64,000 nt of DNA from SVEL01 sp017381055 (lineage in GTDB: Bacteria > Bacillota > Clostridia > Lachnospirales > Lachnospiraceae), in the NCBI GenBank assembly GCA_036307185.1, contig JAXJYC010000071.1, positions 50,162 to 114,161 of the forward strand. The letters are read 5' to 3'. Below the pieces are notes generated by a model that worked only from the letters and a program-made list of their open reading frames with translations, was not told where the DNA came from and did not search any database. The position numbers and the translations under genes are program-made. This document shows positions 7,979-17,213 of this stretch, piece by piece (positions within the stretch are counted from its first letter, which is position 1; the number at the start of each line of letters is the position of its first letter).

Positions 7979-10267
7979 ATGATGAAAAACAAAAAAGAAA
8001 TTATTAAGAAAAGAACAGTTATGTTAGTGCTTGTTTTTGTATTATCATTAAATACGTTAACAGGATGCGGTAAAAAGACTAAAGAAGAAAGTAAGTCAAA
8101 GAAGGCTCAAACAGAAAGTTGCACCATTGAAGGTGATGAGGAAACTAGTGAATCAATGTTGGAGAGTGAAGCTCAGTCAATGGAATCTAAAGAAACACAA
8201 ACCGAAGAGGAAACTAGTGAGGAAAATAGTACTGAAGGGTCAAATTCTGGAAAAAGTAGTTCTTCGAACAATACTAGTAAGGATGGCGGGAATGAAAAAG
8301 GGCTAGGTAAGGAAAGTTATAAGTATCTTACTGGCGGGGCTAGTAGTATGACTTCAAAAGAAAAGGAGTTGGGAAAACAAATTATTAAGAAAATTATTAA
8401 TAATGGAATGAGTGATTTTGATAAGGTTAAAGCTATAAATGATTATATGATTAAAAATGTTTCTTATGATACGGAGAATTATAAGAAAAACTCAATTCCA
8501 TATGAAAGCTATACAGCGCTTGGCGCTATGGAGAAAAAAGTGGCTGTATGCGCAGGCTATGCGAAAATGTTTAAGATATTAGCAAGTTGTGCAGGTCTTG
8601 AAGCTACATATGTATCAGGTGATACTCCGTATGGAGGTCATGCGTGGAATCAAGTAAAAGTAGATGGAAAATGGTATAACATAGATGTGACATGGAATGA
8701 TCCGGATTGCGAAACAAATAAAAATGGTCATTATTCTTGTGGATGCTACCAGTATTTCCTTTTATCCAATGAAGATTTTAATAAAAAGCATACACCAAGT
8801 ACTAAAGTAAATGCAACGGGAAGTTCTAGAGATTTTGAAGCATATAAGCAAGGTTGCCCATATGATGTAGCTGCACAGTATTATAAAACCCAAGCAGATT
8901 TTGATAAATTAGTTAAAGAAATGATTGCAGCTAATAAAACGTCAATACGTATTATGACAGACGGTCAAAACAAAAAAGATATGGTATCAAGTGCTTTGAA
9001 GAAACAAGGTATATATGGGAAGTTTAAGGTAGATATAAAAGATGAGATACGTGTTTATCGAGAGACAAATGAAAAAATTTATAAGATGACTATAGAGATT
9101 ACTCTTGATGGTAGCTCTTATACAGAAGCGAAAAAGCAAAAGATAACTTCTGTGGACGGTGCAAAGAAGCAATTAGAAGCTAGTTTTAAGGATTATAACT
9201 TGTTAAAGGAAGGCACTGAAGCTGAAGTGAAACTATATGTAAGTGCTGGATGTGTAAATGATAAAAATTTTGCAGCTGAATTAATTAGATGGGCACAGTA
9301 CGAAAAAAAGATGGCATTCAGTATATCCGGTTATGTTAGACAAGTGGATTCGGATATATATGAATTAGAAGTGGACTTTCAACCTATAGGAAGCACTGTG
9401 TATGAGATGATCTATAGTACCAAAGATATCGAACCTGCAATTAAACGAATGCTACAATATGGTTATAAAAAAATATGCTTAGTAATACAGCCTGAAGATT
9501 ATATGTTAACTGGCAATTTTACTGATGCTAGAATTGCATTTAAAAATAAGTTTTGCAAATCGCTATCAGAGAAATATTGCTTACAGTTTGAGGCTTCCAA
9601 TGTAAATGTGGAGAATAATAGTATTGATATAAGTTTTGAGTCAAATGGTCATGATGTAGAATATTGTGAGTGGGAGATTGAAAAAGAAGCAACTTGTGTA
9701 AGCGAAGGATTAGAGATAAAGATTTGTAGACGTTGTAAAAAGACTGGAGAGCAACGTGCGATTCCAAAGAATGATAATCATAGTTATTATTGGGACCAGA
9801 AGGAAAATAGCAGGACTCAGAAGTGTAAATCATGTTCCTATGTAGGAATAACAGAAGTATGCTACGGAGGTGTATGGGGATATTTTGATGAAGCGGCTGC
9901 TCAGAAGGAATTGCAGTCAATAAATAATCAGCGAGCAAGTATCAAGAAATGTAAGACAGACGATTGGGGCAATGTTATAGAGGCGTTCTCGCCGCCAGCA
10001 CTAGTAGTAAATGAAGAGTTGATAAAGCTGGCAAAAGAAAGACTGGCTGTATTAAATTCCACAGATTTTGAAAGCGTTATATCAAATGAATATGCGATTA
10101 GGTATACGCCAGTTTCTAATTACTACCAAAAGAAGGTTGCCTCTTATGCAGAAATGTATCATGAAAAATATTCTGAAGTTGGAATTATATGTTTTAAGTA
10201 TGATGTTAATGGTGATGGTTCAAAATTTGCAGATATATATGTAGAGGAATTTGGATTGGCAGATTAA
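7979..10267 (+). CDS. Transglutaminase-like lipoprotein, copy 1
   Basis: The start at 7979 has an AAAGGAG ribosome binding site; upstream in-frame codons look spurious. The 762-residue product has a lipoprotein signal (lipobox LTGC), a low-complexity Ser/Glu/Thr linker to about residue 105, then a transglutaminase/protease-like domain with catalytic Cys191 (AVCAGYAK), His221 (GGHAWN) and Asp236 (NIDVTWND). The middle (300-560) contains repeat-like alpha/beta segments of unknown fold. Two CxxC pairs near residues 580-625 may form a zinc ribbon. The last 110 residues resemble a degenerate CAP/SCP domain (NEELIKLAKERL, then an EVGIICFKYDV strand). It is probably a surface enzyme acting on peptides or cell wall. 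It is a close paralogue of the next gene. Confidence 0.82.
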   Translation: MMKNKKEIIKKRTVMLVLVFVLSLNTLTGCGKKTKEESKSKKAQTESCTIEGDEETSESMLESEAQSMESKETQTEEETSEENSTEGSNSGKSSSSNNTSKDGGNEKGLGKESYKYLTGGASSMTSKEKELGKQIIKKIINNGMSDFDKVKAINDYMIKNVSYDTENYKKNSIPYESYTALGAMEKKVAVCAGYAKMFKILASCAGLEATYVSGDTPYGGHAWNQVKVDGKWYNIDVTWNDPDCETNKNGHYSCGCYQYFLLSNEDFNKKHTPSTKVNATGSSRDFEAYKQGCPYDVAAQYYKTQADFDKLVKEMIAANKTSIRIMTDGQNKKDMVSSALKKQGIYGKFKVDIKDEIRVYRETNEKIYKMTIEITLDGSSYTEAKKQKITSVDGAKKQLEASFKDYNLLKEGTEAEVKLYVSAGCVNDKNFAAELIRWAQYEKKMAFSISGYVRQVDSDIYELEVDFQPIGSTVYEMIYSTKDIEPAIKRMLQYGYKKICLVIQPEDYMLTGNFTDARIAFKNKFCKSLSEKYCLQFEASNVNVENNSIDISFESNGHDVEYCEWEIEKEATCVSEGLEIKICRRCKKTGEQRAIPKNDNHSYYWDQKENSRTQKCKSCSYVGITEVCYGGVWGYFDEAAAQKELQSINNQRASIKKCKTDDWGNVIEAFSPPALVVNEELIKLAKERLAVLNSTDFESVISNEYAIRYTPVSNYYQKKVASYAEMYHEKYSEVGIICFKYDVNGDGSKFADIYVEEFGLAD

Positions 10268-10310
10268 AAGTTTGGAGTGTTTATATAATTTGTAGAGAGG
10301 AGAAAACAAT

Positions 10311-12590
10311 ATGATGAAAAAAACAATTATTTTAGCGCTAGTTTTTATGTTAGGATTTAACGTGTTAGCGGGATGTGGAAAAAAGGATAAGATAGCAAAT
10401 AAGTCAAAGAAGACCCAGGTAGAAAGCTGTAGTGTGGAAGATAATGAGGAAACTAGTGAATCAATGGTAGAGAGCGAAACACAGTTAATGGAAACTACAG
10501 AAACACAAACTGAAGTAGAAAACGGTGAGGAAAATAGTATAGAAGAGGTAAATTCTGGACAAAGTAACTCTTCGAATAATGCTAGTAAAAAGGATGGAAA
10601 TAAAGTAGGCTTAGGTAAGGAAAGCTATAAGTATATTACTAGCGGGACTAGCAGTAATACAACCAAAGAAAAGGAATTAGGAAAAGAAATTGTTAAGAAA
10701 ATAATTAAGAAGGGAATGGGTGATTTTGATAAGGTAAAGGCTATTAATGATTATATGATTAAAAACATTCGTTATGATATGGATAATTATAAGAATAATA
10801 CGATTCCGGAAATAAGTTATACAGCACTTGGTGCGCTGGAGAAGAAGGTAGCGGTATGTTCAGGATATGCGAAAGCATTTAAAATATTAGCAAATTGCGC
10901 AGGTCTTGAAGTTACATATGTAACAGGTGATACACCTAATGGATATCACGCGTGGAATCAAGTAAAAGTAGATGGAAAATGGTACAATATAGATGTGACA
11001 TGGAATGATGCTGATTATGAAATAAATGAAAAAGGTCATTACGGTTGTTCTTGTTATGAGTATTTTCTTTTATCAAATGAAGATTTTAATAAGTCTCATA
11101 TTCCGACAGGAAAAGTGAATAATACAGGAAGTTCTAGGGATTTAGAGGCATATAAGAAAGGGTGCCCATATGATGTAGCTGTGCAGTATTGTGTAACTCA
11201 AGAAGATTTTGATAAAATTATTAAAGAGATGGTTGCCTCTAATAAAACAACAATGCGTGTTATGTCAAAGAGGCGAAATGTAGAAGATCAAGTATTAAAC
11301 GCTTTGAAGAAACAGGGTATATATGGTGGTTGCAAAGTAAATATTAAAGATGCAGTATATGTTTATAGAACAACATATGAATCATTAGAAAAATATACAA
11401 TAGAGATATCTCTAGATGCCGGTTCTTATGCAGAAGCAAAAAAGCAAAAAGTTTCTTCGGCTGCAGAAGCAAAAAAGGTATTAGCAAATGCGTTTAAGTA
11501 TTTTGAAAAATTAAAGCATGGAGATTATGCATATATAGACTTATTTTTAAGTGCTGAACTTTTAAATGATAAGAATTTTATAGCTGAGTTGCATAGATAT
11601 GCTCAATATGAAAATAAGATGAGTTTGTCAATACGAAAAGGGAACAATCAAGTAGCTGCTGGATTATATAAACTCACAGTGGATTTTCAACCTTTAAATG
11701 ATGATAAAGTATTTGAAATAATTACGAATCCTAATGATTTGGAGGCGGCGATTAAGAGAATGTTCCAGTATGGATATAAAGGAATCAGCTTTGAGATTCG
11801 CCCTAATGGTTATAAATTGACTGGTAATTCGAATGAAGCAGAAAGAGCATTTGTGAATAAGTATTGTCAATCGCTTATAGAAAAGTATTGTTTAACGACG
11901 GATTCTTGCTATGCAGATGTTGAAAATAACATAGTTTATATTGAGTTTAGTGTAAAAGGTCATGATGTAAAGAATCAGGTTTGGGAGATTGCAAAAGAAG
12001 CAACTTGTGTAAGCGATGGTTTAGAGGTAAAGATATGTAACATCTGTAATAAAGCTGGTGAAGAACGTGTAATTCCAAAGAATGATAATCACAGTTACTA
12101 CTGGGATACAAATGAGAACGAAAATATAAGAGTTCGAAAATGTAAGTTATGTTCTTATGTAGGTTTAACAGAGTATTGCTACGGTGGTGTATGGGGATAT
12201 TTTGATGAAGCAGCTGCGCAGGAAAAGTTGAGACAAATAAATAGCCAAAGAGAACGTACAAGTCATCTCGTATATGATGATTGGGGAAAGGTAATTGATC
12301 TGTATTATTCACCGGTACTTACAGTGTCTAAAGAATTAACAGAATATGCAAAAGAGAGATTGCGAGCTTTGAATAGCTCTGATTTTGCAACTGCTATAAC
12401 AGATGAATATGCATATAGGTATGTTCCGAAGTATAGTAATACTAGCCAAAAGGTTGAACGAAATAAAACACAAGGATTGTATAGTGAAGTATATGATAAG
12501 GTGGGAATTATCTGTTTTATGTATGATGTTAATGGTGATGCGTCAAGGTTTTTAGAATCGTATGTAATGGAATTTGGATTGGCAGAATAG
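10311..12590 (+). CDS. Transglutaminase-like lipoprotein, copy 2
   Basis: A 759-residue paralogue of the gene 43 bases upstream, collinear over its whole length: lipobox LAGC, Ser/Glu/Thr-rich linker, transglutaminase core with Cys183 (AVCSGYAK), His213 (GYHAWN) and Asp228 (NIDVTWND), the same middle region, paired CxxC motifs and a CAP-like C-terminus. The catalytic triad is intact in both copies while the linker and middle region have drifted, so this is an old tandem duplication with function kept rather than a recent copy. AGAGGAG precedes the ATG. Transcription probably ends at 12600-12632. Substrate unknown. Confidence 0.82.
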   Translation: MMKKTIILALVFMLGFNVLAGCGKKDKIANKSKKTQVESCSVEDNEETSESMVESETQLMETTETQTEVENGEENSIEEVNSGQSNSSNNASKKDGNKVGLGKESYKYITSGTSSNTTKEKELGKEIVKKIIKKGMGDFDKVKAINDYMIKNIRYDMDNYKNNTIPEISYTALGALEKKVAVCSGYAKAFKILANCAGLEVTYVTGDTPNGYHAWNQVKVDGKWYNIDVTWNDADYEINEKGHYGCSCYEYFLLSNEDFNKSHIPTGKVNNTGSSRDLEAYKKGCPYDVAVQYCVTQEDFDKIIKEMVASNKTTMRVMSKRRNVEDQVLNALKKQGIYGGCKVNIKDAVYVYRTTYESLEKYTIEISLDAGSYAEAKKQKVSSAAEAKKVLANAFKYFEKLKHGDYAYIDLFLSAELLNDKNFIAELHRYAQYENKMSLSIRKGNNQVAAGLYKLTVDFQPLNDDKVFEIITNPNDLEAAIKRMFQYGYKGISFEIRPNGYKLTGNSNEAERAFVNKYCQSLIEKYCLTTDSCYADVENNIVYIEFSVKGHDVKNQVWEIAKEATCVSDGLEVKICNICNKAGEERVIPKNDNHSYYWDTNENENIRVRKCKLCSYVGLTEYCYGGVWGYFDEAAAQEKLRQINSQRERTSHLVYDDWGKVIDLYYSPVLTVSKELTEYAKERLRALNSSDFATAITDEYAYRYVPKYSNTSQKVERNKTQGLYSEVYDKVGIICFMYDVNGDASRFLESYVMEFGLAE

Positions 12591-12599
12591 AAAGTTTTG

Positions 12600-12632
12600 A
12601 ACACTCTCAGGTGAAAGCCTGAGGGTGTTTTG
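12600..12632 (+). terminator. Intrinsic terminator after the transglutaminase pair
   Basis: ACACTCTCAGG / CCTGAGGGTGT inverted repeat with a short GA-rich loop and a TTTT tail, of the same type as the terminators at 5354 and 7820. Confidence 0.85.
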
Positions 12633-12724
12633 TGCATTAGGAATGAAGTATTATTGACAAGTAAAGGTGTGTTGGTTATGCTAAACAAATAGAGAATGTT
12701 GGCTTGTGAAAGGGAGAAGTTAAT

Positions 12725-13555
12725 ATGAAGAAAAATCATAAAATAGTATTTGGTTTTATATGGGGAGTGTATATATTATTTTTATGTATTGTTTCTATTG
12801 GTTGTCGGATGTATGGAAGGCCTAGGAAACATATTGTTGATATTATGACCATATCGTTATTATTGTTAGCGATGGGCACTGCGGTATATTACATAGTTGT
12901 TTTGTGGTTTGATAAGGTGCGTGATAAAGCAAACAAAGTGGGAAATACCATGATCATTTTTGTATTCCTGTTTATATTATGGGCTGCGACGCATTTGTTC
13001 ACAGGATATTTTTTGGGGAAAACAGTAGAGACTGTTGAAAATATTGCTGGGAAAAAGTGTATCGTAGTTACATATGAAGGATTTGGAGGAAAAGAGACTA
13101 TCTATGGATACGTAAATGATCATTTTAGAGGTGCGGAGTCATATAATAGGGAAGAAATTATCACTATGCAAGACGAGAAGATTAATACAATGAAATTAGA
13201 CTATAGGGTCAGTTTTGCTAGTAATAATCAACATAGTATTGTCATTGATTTTGAAAAGGAGGAAGTGGTAATTAGTCTTGCATCGGGAAACGAGAAGATT
13301 GTAAAAGTAAAAGATATAGATAGGTTAGAGAGCTATATAAAGGAAACGTATATGAAGGCGCAATACATGAGCTCAGATGGGTCGAGTGAGAGTGTGCCAA
13401 AGCGTATGACATGGTGTATTGTTATAAATACAGAAAATGAAGTATATCAAGCACAAAGTACATATGAATATCCAAAGGAATGGGATGAATTATGGAGTGT
13501 CATAGTTGAAACAACTGATGTTAAAGATAAAAGCGAATATGGTTTCATTAAATAA
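12725..13555 (+). CDS. Membrane protein of unknown function
   Basis: A 276-residue protein with three N-terminal membrane helices (about residues 8-28, 40-62 and 75-97) and a soluble C-terminal domain of about 175 residues. I do not recognise a family. AAGGGAG precedes the ATG. It is the last gene before the first spoIIID 5' copy and therefore probably marks the left chromosomal flank of the integrated element. It is convergent with nothing and has no clear terminator before 13590. Confidence 0.6.
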   Translation: MKKNHKIVFGFIWGVYILFLCIVSIGCRMYGRPRKHIVDIMTISLLLLAMGTAVYYIVVLWFDKVRDKANKVGNTMIIFVFLFILWAATHLFTGYFLGKTVETVENIAGKKCIVVTYEGFGGKETIYGYVNDHFRGAESYNREEIITMQDEKINTMKLDYRVSFASNNQHSIVIDFEKEEVVISLASGNEKIVKVKDIDRLESYIKETYMKAQYMSSDGSSESVPKRMTWCIVINTENEVYQAQSTYEYPKEWDELWSVIVETTDVKDKSEYGFIK

Positions 13556-13567
13556 ATCGCGTAATAA

Positions 13568-13596
13568 GAATACAACCTAGGTCTCTTTCATAGAAT
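13568..13596 (+). promoter_or_regulatory. Possible sigma-E promoter of spoIIID 5' copy A
   Basis: The -10 CATAGAAT at 13589-13596 matches the sigma-E consensus CATACAAT at 7 of 8 positions and is identical in all three copies. The -35 here, GAATACA at 13568, is a weaker match to the ATATT-type consensus than in copies B and C. Confidence 0.45.
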
Positions 13597-13623
13597 GTAC
13601 AAACAATCATTTAGGAACATTCT

Positions 13624-13776
13624 ATGAAGGGATATATTGAAGAACGAGCTATTGACATAGCCCATTACATAATAGAAGAAAATGCTACGGTGCGCCAGGC
13701 TGCGAAGAAGTTTGGGGTAAGTAAGAGTACGGTACATATGGTTGTAACAATAGGGAACGATATAAAAGTAAGTTGA
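13624..13776 (+). CDS. spoIIID: spoIIID 5' half, copy A (N-terminal DNA-binding part)
   Basis: The first 38 codons encode the N-terminal helix-turn-helix half of the sporulation regulator SpoIIID (MKGYIEERAIDIAHYI, then VRQAAKKFGVSKSTVH). At the His codon (13735-13737) the match stops abruptly, and 12 unrelated codons follow to a stop at 13776. The missing half is at 44167-44304. Joining them at the shared CA gives an 82-residue protein of normal clostridial SpoIIID length. SpoIIID is a mother-cell regulator made under sigma-E. This is the outermost copy and so probably the original chromosomal 5' end; recombination with the 3' half would delete 30,432 bp. A 10-bp inverted repeat, CATAGAATGT / ACATTCTATG, spans the -10 and the start codon. 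As it stands it is at best a truncated DNA-binding fragment. Confidence 0.9.
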   Translation: MKGYIEERAIDIAHYIIEENATVRQAAKKFGVSKSTVHMVVTIGNDIKVS

Positions 13777-13793
13777 TATGGGCAATTGAATAG
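13720..13793 (+). other. attL-type junction A with latent recombinase tail
   Basis: The crossover dinucleotide CA is at 13735-13736. To its left is spoIIID. To its right is TATGGTT, which pairs with AACCATA left of the CA in the right junction (44160-44166) to recreate a palindromic attP. Read in the frame of the recombinase at 42456, the bases after the junction encode 18 residues, YGCNNRERYKSKLIWAIE, then TAG at 13791-13793. This would be the recombinase C-terminus in the excised circle. Confidence 0.8.
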
Positions 13794-13806
13794 GGGTAAT
13801 GAGAGG

Positions 13807-13838
13807 ACACTTCCGGTAGAAAACTGGAAGTGTTTTTG
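13807..13838 (+). terminator. Intrinsic terminator at the left end of unit A
   Basis: ACACTTCCGGT / ACTGGAAGTGT stem with an AGAAA-type loop and a T run. It lies 14 bases after the latent recombinase tail, so in the circular form it would terminate the recombinase transcript. A related hairpin sits in the same place in unit C (27008). Confidence 0.85.
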
Positions 13839-13894
13839 GTATAATTAGAAAACATCTAGATTAAATAAAATTTGTAGAAAGGCGTGGATTCAAT

Positions 13895-15166
13895 ATGAAG
13901 AAAATCATAGTGATAGGTTGTCCTGGAAGTGGAAAGAGTACACTATCAAGGAAATTACATAAAATTACAAACATTCCTCTTTTTCATTTAGATATGATGT
14001 ATTGGAACGCAGATAGAACGATTGTTGATGCGCCGATTTTTTATCAGCGAATTTCTGATATAATGAACAAGAATGAATGGATAATGGATGGTAATTATGG
14101 TTCTACTTTAGAATTACGAATAAAGGAATGTGATACTGTTATCTTTCTGGATTATCCGTTAGAGGTTTGTCTGGATGGAATAAGGGAGCGTAGAGGAAAA
14201 GCGAGAACAGATATGCCATGGTTTGAGGCTGAGGATGAAGAAGATGCAGAATTTATGGAATTTGTGCAAAATTATCATTTGCAGAATAGGCCGCAGGTGA
14301 TGGAGTTATTTGAGAAATATTCAGATAAAAATATTATTGTTTTTAAGAATCGTGAAGAAACAAGACTATTTTTAGAAAAGATGCAGATACCATCAAAAAT
14401 AAAATTGTTGATTGATAACAAGCAATATACAGTGGATGATGTGGGAATGTCTGGAAATCAGGTGTTGATTTTTGAGGATATGGTATTGAAAATAGAGGAT
14501 GATCCCATATCTGCAAGAAAACAGCTGCAAATAATGAAATGGCTAGAAGATATAATTCTAGTACCACGAGTGATTGAATATGAAGAAGAAAGTAGTAAAT
14601 GCTATTTGCTTATGTCAAAAATAGGTGGAAAAATGTCCTGTGATCAGTATTACTTGGAAAATGCAGATATACTTTTAAAAGCATTGGCAGACGGACTTCA
14701 AATGCTATGGAAACTAGATATTAGCGGATGCCCTGTAGTGCGTGATTTGGATATTGTGTTAAATGAAGCTCGTTTACGGGTGGAGAATAATTTAGTGGAT
14801 GTAGATAATGTAGACCCTGAAACTTTTGGAAAAAATGGTTTTGAAAGTCCAAGGCATTTACTAGAGTGGTTGGAGAATAATCGTCCTACGGTAGAACCAG
14901 TATTTTCTCATGGAGATTATTGTTTGCCAAATATCTTTTTAGATGATGGACAAGTCAGTGGATTTATAGATTTAAGCAGAGCTGGTGTTGGAGATAAATG
15001 GAATGATATAGCTCTATGTTATCGAAGTCTAAAGCATAATTTTTCTGGAATGTATGGCGGAAAAATATATGAAGATTTTAATGCGGATAAGTTGTTTGAG
15101 ACACTAGGGATTGAACCTGACTGGGAGAAGATTAAGTATTATTTGTTGTTGGATGAATTGTTTTAG
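13895..15166 (+). CDS. P-loop kinase fused to an aminoglycoside 3'-phosphotransferase-like kinase
   Basis: A 423-residue protein with two kinase folds. Residues 1-170 are an adenylate-kinase-like P-loop domain (IGCPGSGKST near residue 8, then the HLDMMYW and DGNY motifs of topology-modulation/FlaR-like proteins). Residues 175-423 resemble APH(3') enzymes, with the catalytic loop HGDYCLPNIF, the metal-binding segment FIDLSRAGVGDKWNDIAL and the family C-terminal motif YYLLLDELF. The second domain could phosphorylate aminoglycosides or another small molecule; resistance is not proven by sequence. The fusion is in frame with no ribosome binding site inside. It is the first cargo gene of unit A. 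Confidence 0.82.
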   Translation: MKKIIVIGCPGSGKSTLSRKLHKITNIPLFHLDMMYWNADRTIVDAPIFYQRISDIMNKNEWIMDGNYGSTLELRIKECDTVIFLDYPLEVCLDGIRERRGKARTDMPWFEAEDEEDAEFMEFVQNYHLQNRPQVMELFEKYSDKNIIVFKNREETRLFLEKMQIPSKIKLLIDNKQYTVDDVGMSGNQVLIFEDMVLKIEDDPISARKQLQIMKWLEDIILVPRVIEYEEESSKCYLLMSKIGGKMSCDQYYLENADILLKALADGLQMLWKLDISGCPVVRDLDIVLNEARLRVENNLVDVDNVDPETFGKNGFESPRHLLEWLENNRPTVEPVFSHGDYCLPNIFLDDGQVSGFIDLSRAGVGDKWNDIALCYRSLKHNFSGMYGGKIYEDFNADKLFETLGIEPDWEKIKYYLLLDELF

Positions 15167-15219
15167 AGGATATATTAGAGGAGCAGATTTGATAGAACTA
15201 CAAGAAAGAAGGTAATTTA

Positions 15220-16065
15220 ATGTTGCAATTTGGAATGCCAACTCTTATTGAAAATAGAACACTAGAGGATAATATCGCGCTTTGTAAGGAGTTGGGATTA
15301 TCCTTTGTTGAATTAAATATGAATTTTCCGGAGTATCAGATTGATAAAATGGAGAATATCGATTGGTTTTATAAGAAAGCTGATGAGGCAGGGATTTACT
15401 ATACAATTCATTTAGATGAAAATATGAATATTGCAGATTTTAATCCGTTGGTAAGAGAGGCGTATTTGGAAACAATGCGTCGCACGATAGAGGTTGCAAA
15501 ACAATTTGAAACATTAAAGAACAAGTATGGAAAGAAGGAACAACCATTAATACTTAACATGCATATGCATCATGGAATTTATATTACATTGCCGGATAAG
15601 AAGGTGCAAATGTATGAAAGAGATTTTGATGTATATATGGAGTATATTTCGCAGTTCGTAAAATTGTGCGAGGAATGGATTGGAGAAGCGGACATACAGA
15701 TTGCGATAGAAAATACCAACGGATTTCGTGAGTATGAAAAGAAAGCAATAGAAAAAATGCTTCAAAGCAAGTGCTATGTTTTGACTTGGGATATAGGACA
15801 TTCGAAGGCAACAAAAGAAATTGATACATCTTTTATTTGTGCGCATAAGGACAAGTTGTATCATTTTCATATTCATGACGGCAGCGAAAATCCGCCAAAA
15901 GATCATTTGGCATTAGGAGATGGTGAAACAGATTTGACAGAGCGTTTAAATATGGCAAAATCATGTAATGCAAGATGTGTTTTGGAGACGAAGACGATTG
16001 AAGCATTAAAAAGGTCTGTGGAGTGGTTGAAGAATGAGCAAATTAAAAAATGTATATTTTATTAA
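15220..16065 (+). CDS. Sugar phosphate isomerase/epimerase-like TIM-barrel protein
   Basis: A 281-residue protein matching the xylose-isomerase-like TIM-barrel family (endonuclease IV / IolE-type fold). Visible metal-ligand-type motifs include NMHMHHG near residue 110, an ENTNGF strand near 165, DIGHSK near 192 and FHIHDG near 215. The substrate is unknown. It overlaps the next gene by 32 bases, so the two are probably co-translated. It is not a normal partner of resistance kinases; unit A looks like a collection of small metabolic enzymes. Confidence 0.75.
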   Translation: MLQFGMPTLIENRTLEDNIALCKELGLSFVELNMNFPEYQIDKMENIDWFYKKADEAGIYYTIHLDENMNIADFNPLVREAYLETMRRTIEVAKQFETLKNKYGKKEQPLILNMHMHHGIYITLPDKKVQMYERDFDVYMEYISQFVKLCEEWIGEADIQIAIENTNGFREYEKKAIEKMLQSKCYVLTWDIGHSKATKEIDTSFICAHKDKLYHFHIHDGSENPPKDHLALGDGETDLTERLNMAKSCNARCVLETKTIEALKRSVEWLKNEQIKKCIFY

Positions 16066-16681
16066 TGGAACTGCGTATGCAGGCAAATCGACTATGGTAA
16101 AAATGTTAGCAAATAAGTATAACGGAATTGTATGTGAAGAAAATTATCATGATGTTAAATTGCCAGAGTTAGATAGCGATGAATTTCCGGGCTTAACATA
16201 TACCAGAGATTTAAAGGATTGGGGAGATTTTATAAGAAGAACTCCGGATGAATATGAGAAATGGATAAATGTAGTTACAAAGGAATGCACCATTTTAGAG
16301 TTACAGATATTAGAAGAATTATCAAAGCAAGATAAACCGGTGTTTGTGGATACTAATATTCCGGTAGAGGTGTTAGCGAAGATTTCAGACAAAGAGCATG
16401 TGTTGATTATGCTTGCTGAACCGGAGATATCGGTTAACAGATTTTTTGAACGACCTGATAAGGAAAAACAATTCTTATATCGACTGTTATTAGAAGAGGA
16501 AAATCCAGATAAGGCAATGGACAATTTTAGAAAGTGCCTGATGCGAGTTAATTCAGAAGAAATATATAGTAAGTTTTTAAATTCTGGATTTAATGTTATT
16601 AAGAGAGAGGATGCAAGAACGATAGAAGAAACTTTTATGATGGTTGAAAGTGTTTTTGTTTCATCTGCAAGATGGAATTAA
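16034..16681 (+). CDS. Small P-loop kinase (AAA / shikimate-kinase-like)
   Basis: A 215-residue protein with a Walker A near residue 14 (INGTAYAGKSTM) and a helical lid-type region, resembling small uncharacterised nucleotide or antibiotic kinases. A VFVDTNIP strand near residue 105 may serve as the Walker-B-like position. Its start lies inside the 3' end of the isomerase-like gene. The substrate cannot be assigned. Confidence 0.7.
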   Translation: MSKLKNVYFINGTAYAGKSTMVKMLANKYNGIVCEENYHDVKLPELDSDEFPGLTYTRDLKDWGDFIRRTPDEYEKWINVVTKECTILELQILEELSKQDKPVFVDTNIPVEVLAKISDKEHVLIMLAEPEISVNRFFERPDKEKQFLYRLLLEEENPDKAMDNFRKCLMRVNSEEIYSKFLNSGFNVIKREDARTIEETFMMVESVFVSSARWN

Positions 16682-16682
16682 A

Positions 16683-16811
16683 AGATATGAAGTTCGTGAT
16701 TTTATTAATGATGAAGTTTTAAGATTGTGTGAAAGATTATGTGAATGCAAGTTTGAATCTATAAAAAGAATGTTATCAGATAATCACTTCTACAAAAAAT
16801 TCATTGGCTAA
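16683..16811 (+). pseudogene. Gene remnant without start codon
   Basis: An open frame of 42 codons ending in TAA lies between the kinase gene and the next gene. It encodes a helical, charged tail (RYEVRDFINDEVLRLCERLC, then FYKKFIG) and has no plausible start or ribosome binding site. It looks like the 3' end of a lost gene of unknown family. Confidence 0.4.
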
Positions 16812-16825
16812 TCGGGGTGAAAGAA

Positions 16826-17194
16826 ATGCAGGTTCAAGAAATTAAAGACTATTGTATGAGTAAACTGGGAGCATATGAGGAGTGCCCATTTGGAGATGTT
16901 CCTATTTGCTATAAGTTGAATGGTAAAATATTTGCACAGCTTTACCCATATGAGTATGATTATAAGATTACATTGAAGTGTACTGAGGATGCGGGGCAAT
17001 TTTATAGAATGGCATATCCGGAAAAAGTGGTAAGAGGATATCATTGTCCACCAGTACAACAGCCATATTGGAATACTGTATTTTTGAATGATTTTCCAGA
17101 TGAAGAATTGTTGAATATGATAGATTTGGCATATGATACCGTATTTTCAAAGTTTAGCAAGAAAGAGCAGAAAAGAATGCTACAAGAATTGTAG
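16826..17194 (+). CDS. MmcQ/YjbR family protein
   Basis: The ATG at 16826 is chosen because GGGGTG lies upstream; an in-frame GTG at 16817 overlaps that site. The 122-residue product matches the MmcQ/YjbR (CyaY-like fold) family: an N-terminal helix, the GAYEECPFGD and ICYKLNGKIFAQL strands, a substrate-like loop and a C-terminal AYDTVFSKFSKKEQKRM helix. Members are small DNA-binding-like proteins of unclear role, frequently found among accessory genes. Confidence 0.78.
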   Translation: MQVQEIKDYCMSKLGAYEECPFGDVPICYKLNGKIFAQLYPYEYDYKITLKCTEDAGQFYRMAYPEKVVRGYHCPPVQQPYWNTVFLNDFPDEELLNMIDLAYDTVFSKFSKKEQKRMLQEL

Positions 17195-17213
17195 AATCTT
17201 ATTGGAGGAAAAG

